DNA from: Terriglobia bacterium
Lineage (GTDB): Bacteria; Acidobacteriota; Terriglobia; Acidiferrales; UBA7541
Reading direction: 5' to 3'
NCBI GenBank assembly: GCA_020073585.1
Contig: JAIQEV010000014.1
Location: 1-64,000 of the forward strand
DNA: 64,000 nucleotides
The position numbers were made by a program, and so were the translations under genes. Below, piece after piece: positions 1 to 8,336 of this stretch (the first letter of the stretch is position 1; each line of letters begins with the position of its first letter). The notes beneath the pieces are model-generated. The model was not told the origin of the DNA. It did not search any database and worked only from the letters and a program-made list of their open reading frames with translations.

Positions 1-112
1 CACTCCCAAGTCCAAATGCGACCGCCAGTCCTCCTCCTGTGAGACGATTACCATTGCCATCCCTGGCTATCAACGTCACCAGTGTCGTATCTCCCGATGA
101 GAGACGAACGGT
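1..112 (-). CDS. Possible fragment of an Ig-like (Big_1/invasin-type) repeat protein, cut by window edge
   Basis: On the minus strand the first ~110 bases are open and contain TTLVTLIARDGNGNRLTGGG, which reads like the first strands of a bacterial Ig-like (Big_1/filamin-type) adhesin repeat (the usual pattern is T-V-T-L-x-A-R-D-x-x-G-N-x-L-T-x-G-G). The frame would continue leftwards out of the window. On its 5' side it runs into the antisense of the sigma-factor gene, where the domain resemblance stops. So this is either the end of a neighbouring gene joined here by rearrangement or assembly, or a chance match. No start codon can be assigned. Confidence 0.35.
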
Positions 113-681
113 CGCTGGTGGCCGAAGCGCAAGCGGGCGGGCGCGCCGCTTTCGAGGAATTGGTGCGGCGCTACGACCGCGACGTGCTGCGCCTGGCGCT
201 CAACCTGATGCGCCGGCCCGAGGACGCCCGCGACGTCTACCAGGAAGCTTTCCTCAAGGTTTACCGCAACCTGCACCGCTTCCGCTTCGAAAGCAGTTTC
301 TACACCTGGCTCTACCGCATCGTCACCAACGTCTGCCTGGACCACCTGCGCCGGCGCCAGGCCCGCCCCGAGGACCAGGCGCCGGAAAGCAGCGCGGAGC
401 TGCGCGAGGACGGCATCACGGACTTTTTCGAGCGGCAGCGGGAGCACCGCGCCACGCTCGATCCCGAGCGGCAGCTGATCGGCAAGGAGATCCAGAAGCG
501 GCTGGCGGCGGCCATGCTGAGGCTTTCTCCGCGCGAACGGGTCGTCTTCGAGATGAAGCATTACCAGGGATTGAAGCTGCGGGCCATCGGCGACGCGCTG
601 GGCACCACCGAAGAGACGGTGAAGAACTCGCTCTTCCGCGCGACGCGCAAGCTGCGCAGCCAACTGGGAGAACTGCGATGA
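82..681 (+). CDS. ECF RNA polymerase sigma factor
   Basis: An extracytoplasmic-function sigma-70 factor that directs RNA polymerase to stress or envelope promoters. Region 2 spans about residues 20-90 (FEELVRRYDRDVLRLAL, DVYQEAFLKVYRNL, FYTWLYRIVTNVCLDHLRRR) and region 4 about 128-190 (LSPRERVVFEMKHYQGL, then the helix-turn-helix IGDALGTTEETVKNSLFRAT). The 199 residues are normal for the family. GTG at 82 and ATG at 97 are both possible starts and neither has a clear Shine-Dalgarno. The true start could also be affected by the odd sequence left of position 100. The stop overlaps the next start (ATGA at 678-681), so sigma and anti-sigma are translationally coupled. First gene of a probable five-gene operon ending at the terminator near 5570. 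Confidence 0.9.
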   Translation: MSYLPMRDERSLVAEAQAGGRAAFEELVRRYDRDVLRLALNLMRRPEDARDVYQEAFLKVYRNLHRFRFESSFYTWLYRIVTNVCLDHLRRRQARPEDQAPESSAELREDGITDFFERQREHRATLDPERQLIGKEIQKRLAAAMLRLSPRERVVFEMKHYQGLKLRAIGDALGTTEETVKNSLFRATRKLRSQLGELR

Positions 682-1829
682 GCCGGCCGGGCGATAACGG
701 AGCCGGACGGGCGATGAAGTGCGCGGAAGCGGCGCCGCTGCTTCCCTTCTACGCCTGCGATGAACTCGAGGCCCAGGAACGCGAGCGGGTGGCGGGGCAC
801 GTGGCCGCCTGTGCGGGATGCGCGGCGCAACTGGTGGAAGAGCGCGCGTTGCTGGACGCGCTGGCCGGTATGCCGCAACCCGCGGACCGCCTGAACCCCT
901 CGGACCTGCTGCTGTCGCAGTGCCGCAGCGAGCTGGCCGAGTCGCTGGACGATCTGGCGGCGCCGCCGGAAACGGTGCGCTGGCAGCCGTTCGGCTGGTT
1001 GCGGCGGCTGATCGTGTTCCGGCCGGCGTGGAGCGCGGCGGCGCTGCTGCTGCTGGGAATCGTCGTGGGCACGCAGGCGCCGGATCTGCTGCGCACCGGC
1101 GGGACGCCGCATCCGGGGCGCATCGTGCGCGCCACGCCGCGGCTGAGCGACGAGCAGTTGTCGAAAATGGCCGTGGCGGGAATCAATTTTGCGCCCTCGC
1201 CGGACGCCGCGCCGGGCACCGTGCAGTTGCAGTTGCGCGCGGAAGAGCCGCTGGTGCTTTCCGGAAGCATCGAGGACGCGGACGTGCGGCGGGTGCTGAC
1301 GTACGTCGTGGAGAACGGGCAGCGCTTCGATGCCGGGGTGCGGCTGGACTGCCTGGACGCGCTGAAGGCGCACAGCGGCGATGCCGACGTGCGCCGCTCG
1401 CTGCAGGCCGCGGCGCGCCGGGACGCCAATCCCGCGGTGCGGCTGAAAGCGCTGGATGCGCTGCGCCCGGCAGTGGACGACGCCGAGGTGCGCGAGACCC
1501 TGCTCGATGCGCTGGAAAACGACCAGAACCCGGGCGTGCGCGTGGAAGCGGTAAATCTGCTGGCCGGCTCGCTGCAGACGCAGGAAGAGGAATTTGCCGC
1601 GCTGCCGGTACCGCCTTCGCCACCGGCGCCGCCGCGGGCCTTGCCGCCGCCAAAGCCGCCTGTCCCGAGCGGCGCGAGCCCCGTCATCGCCGCACCGCTG
1701 CCGGTCGATCCCTCCGTGGCGCGCGTGCTGCGTGCCCTCGAGGAGCTGGCGCGCAAGGATCCCAACCGCTACGTGCGTCTGCGCAGCGCCGCGGCTCTGC
1801 GGCAGATCGGTCCGCGCGAGACGCACTGA
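678..1829 (+). CDS. Membrane anti-sigma factor with zinc finger and HEAT repeats
   Basis: Probable anti-sigma factor for the upstream ECF sigma. An N-terminal zf-HC2 zinc finger shows the H-x3-C-x2-C signature (His41, Cys45, Cys48), which in this family binds the sigma factor in the cytoplasm. One transmembrane helix lies at about residues 116-132 (AWSAAALLLLGIVVGT). The periplasmic part is mostly HEAT-like helical repeats (about 195-295 and 345-380) of the form DADVRR..AA.RD.NPAVRLKALDAL, interrupted by a Pro-rich stretch near 310-330 (PPSPPAPPRALPPPKPP). HEAT repeats usually bind proteins, so they may be the sensing part; that is inference. The start overlaps the sigma stop by four bases. 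383 residues. Confidence 0.85.
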   Translation: MSRPGDNGAGRAMKCAEAAPLLPFYACDELEAQERERVAGHVAACAGCAAQLVEERALLDALAGMPQPADRLNPSDLLLSQCRSELAESLDDLAAPPETVRWQPFGWLRRLIVFRPAWSAAALLLLGIVVGTQAPDLLRTGGTPHPGRIVRATPRLSDEQLSKMAVAGINFAPSPDAAPGTVQLQLRAEEPLVLSGSIEDADVRRVLTYVVENGQRFDAGVRLDCLDALKAHSGDADVRRSLQAAARRDANPAVRLKALDALRPAVDDAEVRETLLDALENDQNPGVRVEAVNLLAGSLQTQEEEFAALPVPPSPPAPPRALPPPKPPVPSGASPVIAAPLPVDPSVARVLRALEELARKDPNRYVRLRSAAALRQIGPRETH

Positions 1830-1850
1830 ACTCCGGACACTGACCCTGGA

Positions 1851-3671
1851 ATGACGAAGATATCCGCAAACCGCCTCTTGGCCCTCCGGAAAAAGAGAAC
1901 CGCCTTTCCGCGCGCATTCTCCGTTCTGCTGGCCGGCGCGCTGTTGGGCGCGGCGCCCGCTCTCTTTGCGGCGCCCGAGCCCCGCGACCCGGCGCCCGCT
2001 CCCGCGGGGCCGCACGCCTTCGTCGAGCGCAAGGGCACGCTGCCGACCGCGGATGGGCTGAAGCTGCGGATCTCGGCGGATCTCGGCTCGGTGCGTGTGT
2101 TCACGCTGGGGCCGGGGGAAGCGCCGGCGGTGCGCTACCTGGTGCGCGTGGAAACCGATGTGCCGGAGCCGCTCGCGGAACAACTGCTGGCGCAGTATGC
2201 CCTGGCGGCGAAAGCCACGCCGGGCGGCGTGCAGATCACGGGTGCTCTGCCGCCGCAGAGCGCGCACGGACACGGCGCGGAGGCGCAGTTCTGGGTGCGC
2301 TTCGAGGTGCGCGTGCCGCGCGGCTACAGCGTGGAGGTCACCACCGGAGCGGGGGACATCGAAACGCAGGACCTTGGCGGCACCGCGAGTTTGAGCACGC
2401 AGGGCGGGAATATTCGCTGCGGGCGCATTGGCGGGAGCGGCGTGCGCGGCGCGGGCGAAGCAAAAGTGGCGGCGCGGCTGGAAACCCAGGGCGGGCACAT
2501 CCGCGTGCTGGACGTAGCGGGGGATCTCGAGGCCTCCACCGGCGGCGGGCACATCAGCGCGGGAAACATCGCCGGGGATGCCAAGCTGCACTCCGGCGGC
2601 GGCCACATCCACGCGGCGCAAATCGGCGGGCGGGCGGAGTTGAGCACCGACGGCGGAAACATCGCCGTGGGCCAGGCCGGGAACACCGTGGCGGTGCGCA
2701 CGGGCGGGGGACAGATTGATTTCGGGGAAGTGCGCGGGTCGGTGCACGCGCAGACCGCGGGCGGCGGAATCCGCATCGCCTATGTGGCCGGGCCGATGGA
2801 AGTCGAGACCAGCGCGGGCAGCATCTGCCTGACGCGCGTGGCCGGCGCGGTGCGCGCGGAAACCGCGGGGGGCACGATCACCGCGTTCATCAATCCGGAT
2901 GCGCCGGCGCAGGGCGGCGCGGTGCGCCTGGCCGCGGCCTCGCAGCTCATTTCCGGCGCCGGCGACATCCTGGTCTACCTGCCGCGGAATCTTGCGGCGA
3001 CCATCGAGGCCACGGTGGAATCGGGCGGAGAGAACCGCATCCAGGCCGATCCCGCGCTGGCGCTGAAGATGTTCCGGGAGGATCCGCCCGGCGCGGGGCC
3101 GGTGCGCGCCAGCGCCACGCTGAACGGCGGCGGGGCGCTGCTGCGGCTGCGCACCGGCATGGGCAAGATCCGGCTGCAATATCTGGATGCGGATGTGGCG
3201 CTGCGCCAAGCCCTGCTGCGCGAGCAGGCCGGACGGATGCAGGAGCGCCTGCAGGAAATGCAGATGGAAACCGTGGCGCGGATGGAAGTAGCGCGCGCGG
3301 CGGCCAGCGCACCAACCGCCACGGCCGATGAGACCAGCGGCTGGTTCGACGCCTGGCTGGAAGCCATCGAGGAGAGAGTGCGCGGCGGAGTGGGAGAAGA
3401 TCCCGCGGAGCTGCAGAAACGCGCCATCTTCGCGCCTCCGCCGGCCTACCCGGCGCTGGCCAGACAGGCGGGCGTGCAGGGAATCGTGCGCCTGCAGGTG
3501 CGCGTGGGGAAAGACGGACGCGCCGAAGTGCTGAAGATTCTGGAAGGCGAGCCGGTGCTGGCGGATGCCGCGATTGCCGCAGTGCAGCGCTGGACCTACC
3601 AGCCGCGAGTGGTGAACGGCCGGCCGGTGAGCGTGATTTCGGAAGTAACCTTTAACTTCCAATTGCGCTGA
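1851..3671 (+). CDS. Secreted DUF4097-type beta-repeat protein with C-terminal TonB domain
   Basis: A signal peptide is present (hydrophobic AFSVLLAGALLGAAPALFA, about residues 22-40). The body (about 90-330) is a run of short beta repeats of the form T.GG.I....I.G, typical of DUF4097/putative adhesin beta-helices: GGNIRCGRIGG, GGHIRVLDVAGD, GGHISAGNIAGD, GGQIDFGEVRG. A helical, possibly coiled-coil stretch (about 445-490, LLREQAGRMQERLQEMQ) links to a C-terminal 80-residue TonB-like domain (PPPAYPALARQAGVQG, then GEPVLADAAIAAVQRWTYQP). There is no N-terminal TonB membrane anchor or Pro-rich spanning region, so a normal ExbBD-coupled role is doubtful. Third gene of the sigma-factor operon; function unknown. 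Confidence 0.8.
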   Translation: MTKISANRLLALRKKRTAFPRAFSVLLAGALLGAAPALFAAPEPRDPAPAPAGPHAFVERKGTLPTADGLKLRISADLGSVRVFTLGPGEAPAVRYLVRVETDVPEPLAEQLLAQYALAAKATPGGVQITGALPPQSAHGHGAEAQFWVRFEVRVPRGYSVEVTTGAGDIETQDLGGTASLSTQGGNIRCGRIGGSGVRGAGEAKVAARLETQGGHIRVLDVAGDLEASTGGGHISAGNIAGDAKLHSGGGHIHAAQIGGRAELSTDGGNIAVGQAGNTVAVRTGGGQIDFGEVRGSVHAQTAGGGIRIAYVAGPMEVETSAGSICLTRVAGAVRAETAGGTITAFINPDAPAQGGAVRLAAASQLISGAGDILVYLPRNLAATIEATVESGGENRIQADPALALKMFREDPPGAGPVRASATLNGGGALLRLRTGMGKIRLQYLDADVALRQALLREQAGRMQERLQEMQMETVARMEVARAAASAPTATADETSGWFDAWLEAIEERVRGGVGEDPAELQKRAIFAPPPAYPALARQAGVQGIVRLQVRVGKDGRAEVLKILEGEPVLADAAIAAVQRWTYQPRVVNGRPVSVISEVTFNFQLR

Positions 3672-3764
3672 CGGCGCCGCGCGCGCCACGGACAGGTTCC
3701 GGGCCCTTCCCGCGCGCCTGCCGGGCGCACGGGAGAAGACACTCGACGAAGGAGGATCGCACCC

Positions 3765-4532
3765 ATGTCCCGAAACGTGCTTCGCGTGTCCCTGCTGGTA
3801 ACGCTGGTTCTGAGCGCGGCGTTGCTGGCCACGCCATGCTTCGCCTTGCAGGATAGTTTCGAGCGCAGCTATCCGCTGCAGCCGGGCGGCTCGTTCGAGC
3901 TGCAGAACGTCAACGGCATGGTCGAGATCCAGGGCTGGGAGCGCAACGAGGTAGAAATTCACGCGGTGAAGACCACGCGGAGAAAACTTTCCGACCTCGA
4001 GCGCGTCTCAATTGAAGTGAGCGCCAAGCCCGAAGCGATCGCCGTGGTGACCCGCTACCCGCAGGACGAAGGCGTGGAGGTGGCCGTGGAATACACCGTG
4101 CATGTGCCGCACAACGCGCGCATCGAGCACGTCGCAACGGTGAACGGCACGCTGCGCATCTCCGGCGTGGACCGCCTGAACGACCTGCACACGGTGAACG
4201 GCAACGTGGAAGTGTACGACGCGGGCGGCACCGTGCACGCGCGCACCACCAACGGAAACGTGCGCTTGGAGCTGGCGCATTTCCGCGAAGCCCAGGAAGC
4301 CAGCGCGGAAACCACCAATGGCTCCGTGCTGTTGGCGGTGCCCGCGGAAACCCAGGCGCAGCTCGAAGCGCGCTGCCTGAACGGCGATTTCCGCTCGGAG
4401 CTGCCCCTGGCTCTGGAGAGCACGCTGCAGCCGCGCGAGGTGCACGGCCGGCTGGGCAGCGGCGGCGGGCCGATCCGCCTGCGCACCATCAATGGAAGCA
4501 TTCGAGTGGTCGTTCTGCGGACGAGCGTCTAG
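3765..4532 (+). CDS. Secreted DUF4097 family protein
   Basis: A 255-residue exported protein. A signal peptide at about 1-27 (LRVSLLVTLVLSAALLATPCFA) is followed by DUF4097-like beta repeats carrying alternating NG turns: VNGMVEIQGW, VNGTLRISGV, VNGNVEVYDA, TNGNVRLEL, TNGSVLLAVP, INGSIRVV. Acidobacterial DUF4097 genes often sit behind sigma/anti-sigma pairs; the molecular role is not established. The start is supported by a strong Shine-Dalgarno (AAGGAGG, 3749-3755). It is a shorter paralogue of the preceding gene without the TonB end, in the same operon (93-bp gap). Confidence 0.8.
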   Translation: MSRNVLRVSLLVTLVLSAALLATPCFALQDSFERSYPLQPGGSFELQNVNGMVEIQGWERNEVEIHAVKTTRRKLSDLERVSIEVSAKPEAIAVVTRYPQDEGVEVAVEYTVHVPHNARIEHVATVNGTLRISGVDRLNDLHTVNGNVEVYDAGGTVHARTTNGNVRLELAHFREAQEASAETTNGSVLLAVPAETQAQLEARCLNGDFRSELPLALESTLQPREVHGRLGSGGGPIRLRTINGSIRVVVLRTSV

Positions 4533-4578
4533 GGCCCAGGCCCGGCGCGCGCCGCATAAAAAAGAGAGGACGACGAAG

Positions 4579-5538
4579 ATGAATTACCGCACGATGTGGA
4601 CCGCCGGAGGACTGGCCGCGCTGGGGCTGATGCTGGCCGCGCTGCCTGGACCGTCCCGGGCAAAACAGGCGCCGGAAGAGCGCGCGCTCGCGCAGATGCA
4701 GCAACGGCTGGCGGAAGAAGCCATGGCCAGAACCGCGAACTCCCTGCCGGACGGCGACGAGGTTGCGGCCATGGCCTCGCCCGGCGAGGGCGCGGGGTGG
4801 CTGGGGGTCGAGATGCGCGAAATCACCGCCGAGAAGGCCAAGGAACTGAAGCTGCCGGTGGAGCGCGGCGTGCTCTTGAGCCACGTGGTGGCGGACAGCC
4901 CGGCGGCCAAGGCGGGGCTAAAGGAAAATGACGTGGTCACGGAGATCAACGGCCAGCCCATCGAAGGAGCGCTGCAGTTCCGGCGGATGATCCGGGAGAT
5001 CCCGGCCGGGCGCAGCGCGCAGTTGACCGTATGGCGCGAGGGCCGCGCGCAAAGCCTCAAGGTAACCCTCGGAAGCGCCATGGAGGCGCACAAAGCCTGG
5101 GCCAAGAGGCAGCCGCCGCGGGAGTTCACGTTCCACATGCCGCCCATGCCGGAGATGCCGGACATGCCGCAGTTCGAATGGCACGGCGAGATGATGCCGG
5201 GCGGGCGCCCGCGGCTGGGGATTGACGGAGAAGACCTGAGCGGACAGCTCGGCGCCTACTTCGGCGCGCCGGACGGCGAAGGCATTCTGGTGCGCGACGT
5301 GCACGAAGGCTCGCCCGCGGAGAAGGCCGGAATCAAGGCCGGCGACGTGCTTATCAAGTTCGATAGCGAGAGACTCCGCACGATTGGAGACCTGCGGGAA
5401 AAGCTGGCCGGGGTGCGCGAGCAGAAAAAGGTGAAGCTGGGCGTGCTGCGCAACCGCAGCGAGATCACCGTCGAAGCCACGATCGAGCCGCCGGAAGCGC
5501 CGAAGCCCCGGAAGACCTGGCATCCCACCAACATCTAG
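4579..5538 (+). CDS. Exported protein with two PDZ domains
   Basis: A 319-residue protein with an N-terminal signal segment (MWTAGGLAALGLMLAALPGP) and two PDZ domains at about residues 72-165 (GWLGVEMREITAEKAKEL, SPAAKAGLKENDVVTEINGQ) and 210-305 (LGIDGEDLSGQLGAYFG, SPAEKAGIKAGDVLIKFDSE). Between them is a Met/Pro-rich linker (HMPPMPEMPDMPQFEW). There is no HtrA-type protease domain, so it is probably a periplasmic peptide-binding or scaffold protein. ATG 4579 was chosen over the in-frame upstream codon at 4492 because the signal sequence starts here and AGAGAGGA lies just upstream. Last gene of the sigma-factor operon, followed directly by a strong terminator. Confidence 0.85.
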   Translation: MNYRTMWTAGGLAALGLMLAALPGPSRAKQAPEERALAQMQQRLAEEAMARTANSLPDGDEVAAMASPGEGAGWLGVEMREITAEKAKELKLPVERGVLLSHVVADSPAAKAGLKENDVVTEINGQPIEGALQFRRMIREIPAGRSAQLTVWREGRAQSLKVTLGSAMEAHKAWAKRQPPREFTFHMPPMPEMPDMPQFEWHGEMMPGGRPRLGIDGEDLSGQLGAYFGAPDGEGILVRDVHEGSPAEKAGIKAGDVLIKFDSERLRTIGDLREKLAGVREQKKVKLGVLRNRSEITVEATIEPPEAPKPRKTWHPTNI

Positions 5539-5555
5539 CTGCAAGCTGTCAGGAG

Positions 5556-5584
5556 AGGCCCGGGCTTATGCCCGGGCCTTTTTT
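5556..5584 (+). terminator. Rho-independent terminator of the sigma/DUF4097/PDZ operon
   Basis: A ten-base-pair GC-rich stem (AGGCCCGGGC, 5556-5565) with loop TTAT pairs with GCCCGGGCCT (5570-5579) and is followed by TTTTT. The loop also holds the stop codon of the convergent minus-strand gene (5566-5568). On the minus strand there is no T-tract, so it should act only on the plus strand. Confidence 0.9.
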
Positions 5585-6795
5585 GTTTGGGGGGAGGACG
5601 CGGCTGCGCGGGAAGCTGGTTCCGGCGCAGGTGCACTCCGCGGAGCGCCATATTTGCGGGCCAGCCGCAGCGGGCGCAGCAGAGAGTCCAGCCGCCCTCC
5701 GGTCTTCTTATGCTGCGGCGCAGCCCAGTCTTCCTCGGTGGGCGTGAAGGCCAGCCGCAGGAGATAGCGGGCGCTGCGAACCGCCCCGCCGCACATCTGC
5801 ATGCGGATCCGCGCGCGCTGCAGAGCCCCGCGAGGCGCTTGCTCGCCGCTGGGCAGATGCCCGCGGATCTCCGCGGCGAGACGCCCGGCCACCGCGTCCG
5901 CGCGCACTTCCGCGGCCGCCGCAGGAGGCAGCTCCGCGGCGAGCACGTCGCCGGCGAGGCGCAAACCGAGATGCAACATGCGTTCCGTGCGGGTCGCGCG
6001 GGCCACGGCGAAGACGCGCGCCCAGTCCAGCCCCGGCTGGCGCGCCACCAGCCCCGCCACGTCGGCAATCCACATCAGGCGTTCCCAGAAGTGCTTCGAA
6101 CCGTGCACGCAGATGAAGACCAGGGTGTCCTCGGGAGAAAGCGCGGGAACGCTGCGGCCGTCGAGAGCGACGCTGGTGCGCCGGGCGAAGAAGGCGTCCA
6201 GGGGAAGCGGGCGCGGAAAATAGCGCATGGTGCGCTCGGTGTGCAGTTCGACGATGGTGTGCGAGCGCTCGCGCACAAAAAGAAACTGGCCGGGAATTTT
6301 TCCGGCGGAGACCGCCGCGAGGGGAATCTCCGAGGTAAAGCCGCAGTCCTGCATGATGCGCGCGGCGCGCAGGATGTCGCGGTGGCGCACGAGGAGGTCG
6401 AGATCGGTGTATTGGCGGAGGCCGGCGTCGCCGAAGGCCTGCGCGGCGAGCACCGGGCCTTTGACCGCGACACTCGCGATGCCCTCGGCCGCGAAACGTC
6501 CGGAGAGGAGGAACAGCTCCGCGGACATGGACAGCGTGAAGTAGAGATGCGCGCGGCGCGACTCCCGCAGGCTCTCGCGGACTTCGGGGGGCAGACTGGC
6601 AAGCGCTGTGGCTTCCTGCAGTGCGCGGGCCAGGAGCGGGAAGACGCCGTGCGCGCGGGCCAGGGAGAGCAGCGCGGGCCCGCCGGGCGCGTGCTGCACA
6701 AGTTCGCGGATGCGCGCCAGGTCGCTCCGCGGCGCCGCGCACAGGCGGAGCAACTCCCACTCTGCGGCAACCGGGCTCGGTGTGGATGTGACCAT
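5566..6795 (-). CDS. Nucleotidyltransferase-fold protein (NTP_transf_5-like)
   Basis: A 409-residue protein resembling the uncharacterised nucleotidyltransferase family PF14907. Visible signs are the VAVKGPVLAAQAFGD motif (Lys112-Gly113), then QYTDLDLLVRHRD (130-140), whose Asp-x-Asp would bind metal, and an all-helical C-terminal half. Members often sit in polysaccharide or peptide-modification clusters, but this copy stands alone between the PDZ protein and the TPR protein. Substrate unknown. It converges on the PDZ gene and ends inside that gene's terminator loop. ATG 6795 gives a plausible N-terminus. Confidence 0.7.
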   Translation of the reverse strand: MVTSTPSPVAAEWELLRLCAAPRSDLARIRELVQHAPGGPALLSLARAHGVFPLLARALQEATALASLPPEVRESLRESRRAHLYFTLSMSAELFLLSGRFAAEGIASVAVKGPVLAAQAFGDAGLRQYTDLDLLVRHRDILRAARIMQDCGFTSEIPLAAVSAGKIPGQFLFVRERSHTIVELHTERTMRYFPRPLPLDAFFARRTSVALDGRSVPALSPEDTLVFICVHGSKHFWERLMWIADVAGLVARQPGLDWARVFAVARATRTERMLHLGLRLAGDVLAAELPPAAAAEVRADAVAGRLAAEIRGHLPSGEQAPRGALQRARIRMQMCGGAVRSARYLLRLAFTPTEEDWAAPQHKKTGGRLDSLLRPLRLARKYGAPRSAPAPEPASRAAASSPQTKKARA

Positions 6796-6924
6796 TTCCT
6801 GCTGTAACCAGCCTTGCGGCGAATCGCGAACTCTCCGGCGGCGCCACGGCCGCGGCGAGCACGGCCCCTACTCTACCGGGGAATGGCGCGCGCCGCCATC
6901 GCTGCGCAGAAGAATGGCGCGGCC

Positions 6925-6956
6925 AAAAAAAAGGCCGGCTCCCGGGAGCCGGCCTT
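6925..6956 (-). terminator. Terminator downstream of the TPR protein gene
   Basis: On the minus strand GGCCGGCTCCCGGGAGCCGGCC (an 11-bp self-complementary stem) is followed by eight T residues (A-run at 6925-6932 on the plus strand). It lies 44 bases after the stop of the TPR gene. Confidence 0.9.
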
Positions 6957-6999
6957 CAAGGCTTGATCGCTGCGGGCCGCGCGCGGCCCGGTCGGGCGA

Positions 7000-8181
7000 T
7001 CAGGGCTTCTTTTTCTTGCCGGTGCTGAACTTGGTCTGGATGCCCGGAGCGATCTGCTGCAGCATTTCCAGCCCCTGCTTGGCCTGCTGGCCGTAGATGC
7101 CGTTGGGGTCGAGCTCCAGCGCCTTCTCGTAGGCTTCCGTGGTTCCGGGCAGGACGGTCACCTGCATCTTGTCGCCGACCTGCTTGTACTCCATGGAACC
7201 GACGAGGGCGGCGCCGAGCAGATACCATGCCTGGGCGCTCTTGGGATCGAGCTCGGTGGCCTTCTTCAGCGGCTCCACGGCCTCTTTCAAGCGGTTGGCG
7301 TTGTAGAGCACGATGCCGAAATTGCGCCAGGCGGTTGCGGCGTTCGCCGGGTAGAGTTCCACGCTCTTGAGATACGCCGCATGCGCCTCTTCCACCTTGC
7401 CCGCGCGCGCCAGAACGTTGCCGAGATTGTTGTAGTAGCCCGCGCCGGCCTCGGGCTTTTCCTTCATCACCGGCTCAAACGCGGTAATCGCCTGCTGATA
7501 CGCGTTGATCGCTTCGTCGTTGCGCCCGCCGAGGTCATAGGCTTCCCCGAGCTTGGCCCACAGCAGATGCTGGTTGGGATCCTTCTCCGGGGCGGCCTTC
7601 TGCGCCTCGGCGAATTGGCTCGCGGCCTGGCCCGAGAGGTCAGAGAGCTTCTGCTTGGCGGCATCCTTCTGTTCCGGAGTAGCCCCCGGAGGAAGCTTCT
7701 GCAGATCGGCCTTCGCCAGGCGCACCTGCTCCAGAATCCTGGTGCCCTCGGCGAAGTGCGCCTTCATGCCTTCGAACTTCTGCTTCTCTTCTTCCTGCTT
7801 TTTGGCGGCCTCGGCGTACTCCGCGCCCTGCTTGGCGACCACGTCCTTGAAATTGACGTTGGCGATGCCGTCCTGGCCGCTGGCCACGCGCACCTGCACG
7901 ACGAAGGGCTGCTGGTTGGGAATCATGATATTCACGGTGTAGACCCCGTTGCGCAGGGAGCGGATGACGAAATTGCCCTTCTCGTCGGTCTTCGCGTCGG
8001 ATTTCGCCCCTTGTTCGCTAACGGCCTGAATCGCCAGACCCTGCCAGGGCTTCCCGGCGACATCCAGGATCTGCCCGCGAATTACACCGTCCATCTGCGC
8101 GGCAGCGCGCGGCGCCATCATGCATACCAGCGCTGCCACCAGCAACCCTGCCCGCATCCCCACCTTCGCAATTCGCCTCAT
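7000..8181 (-). CDS. Secreted protein with carboxypeptidase-regulatory-like domain and TPR repeats
   Basis: 393 residues. Signal peptide about 1-29 (AGLLVAALVCMMAPRAAAQ). A carboxypeptidase-regulatory-like beta-sandwich follows at about 32-115 (IRGQILDVAGKPWQGLAI, TDEKGNFVIRSLRNGVYTV), then a charged helical stretch (AAKKQEEEKQKFEGMKAHF) and four or more TPRs at about 205-375 (LWAKLGEAYDLGGRNDEAINA, YNNLGNVLARAGKVEEAHAA, AWYLLGAALVGSMEY). TPRs suggest a periplasmic protein-protein scaffold. Two ATGs (8187, 8181) are near AAGGAG; 8181 has the better spacing (8 nt). A Lys-rich C-terminus (GKKKKP) ends the protein. No partner is evident from the neighbours. Confidence 0.8.
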   Translation of the reverse strand: MRRIAKVGMRAGLLVAALVCMMAPRAAAQMDGVIRGQILDVAGKPWQGLAIQAVSEQGAKSDAKTDEKGNFVIRSLRNGVYTVNIMIPNQQPFVVQVRVASGQDGIANVNFKDVVAKQGAEYAEAAKKQEEEKQKFEGMKAHFAEGTRILEQVRLAKADLQKLPPGATPEQKDAAKQKLSDLSGQAASQFAEAQKAAPEKDPNQHLLWAKLGEAYDLGGRNDEAINAYQQAITAFEPVMKEKPEAGAGYYNNLGNVLARAGKVEEAHAAYLKSVELYPANAATAWRNFGIVLYNANRLKEAVEPLKKATELDPKSAQAWYLLGAALVGSMEYKQVGDKMQVTVLPGTTEAYEKALELDPNGIYGQQAKQGLEMLQQIAPGIQTKFSTGKKKKP

Positions 8182-8336
8182 ACCCATCTCTCCTTGTAGG
8201 CCGCCAGCGGAGTTCCAGCTTTTTGTGGCCTCGGTACGGAAAAAAATCTCTCCCGGTTTCCCGGGGTTCTCGCGCCCCTTTATTATCCTCTTTTGCACGA
8301 GGATTCCAAGTCTGCGGCGCAGCCCGCGTTCCTTGT

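Noticed and set aside
561..3962. A 1133-residue open frame antisense to the sigma-factor operon
   Set aside because: Same cause; low-complexity translation and no ribosome binding site, against clearly recognisable proteins on the plus strand.
4492..4578. Upstream start for the double-PDZ protein
   Set aside because: It would overlap the DUF4097 gene and bury the signal peptide; ATG 4579 has a ribosome binding site.
8182..8336. Riboswitch (preQ1-type) near the que genes
   Set aside because: No preQ1 aptamer-like short pseudoknot sequence was seen upstream of queD or queC.
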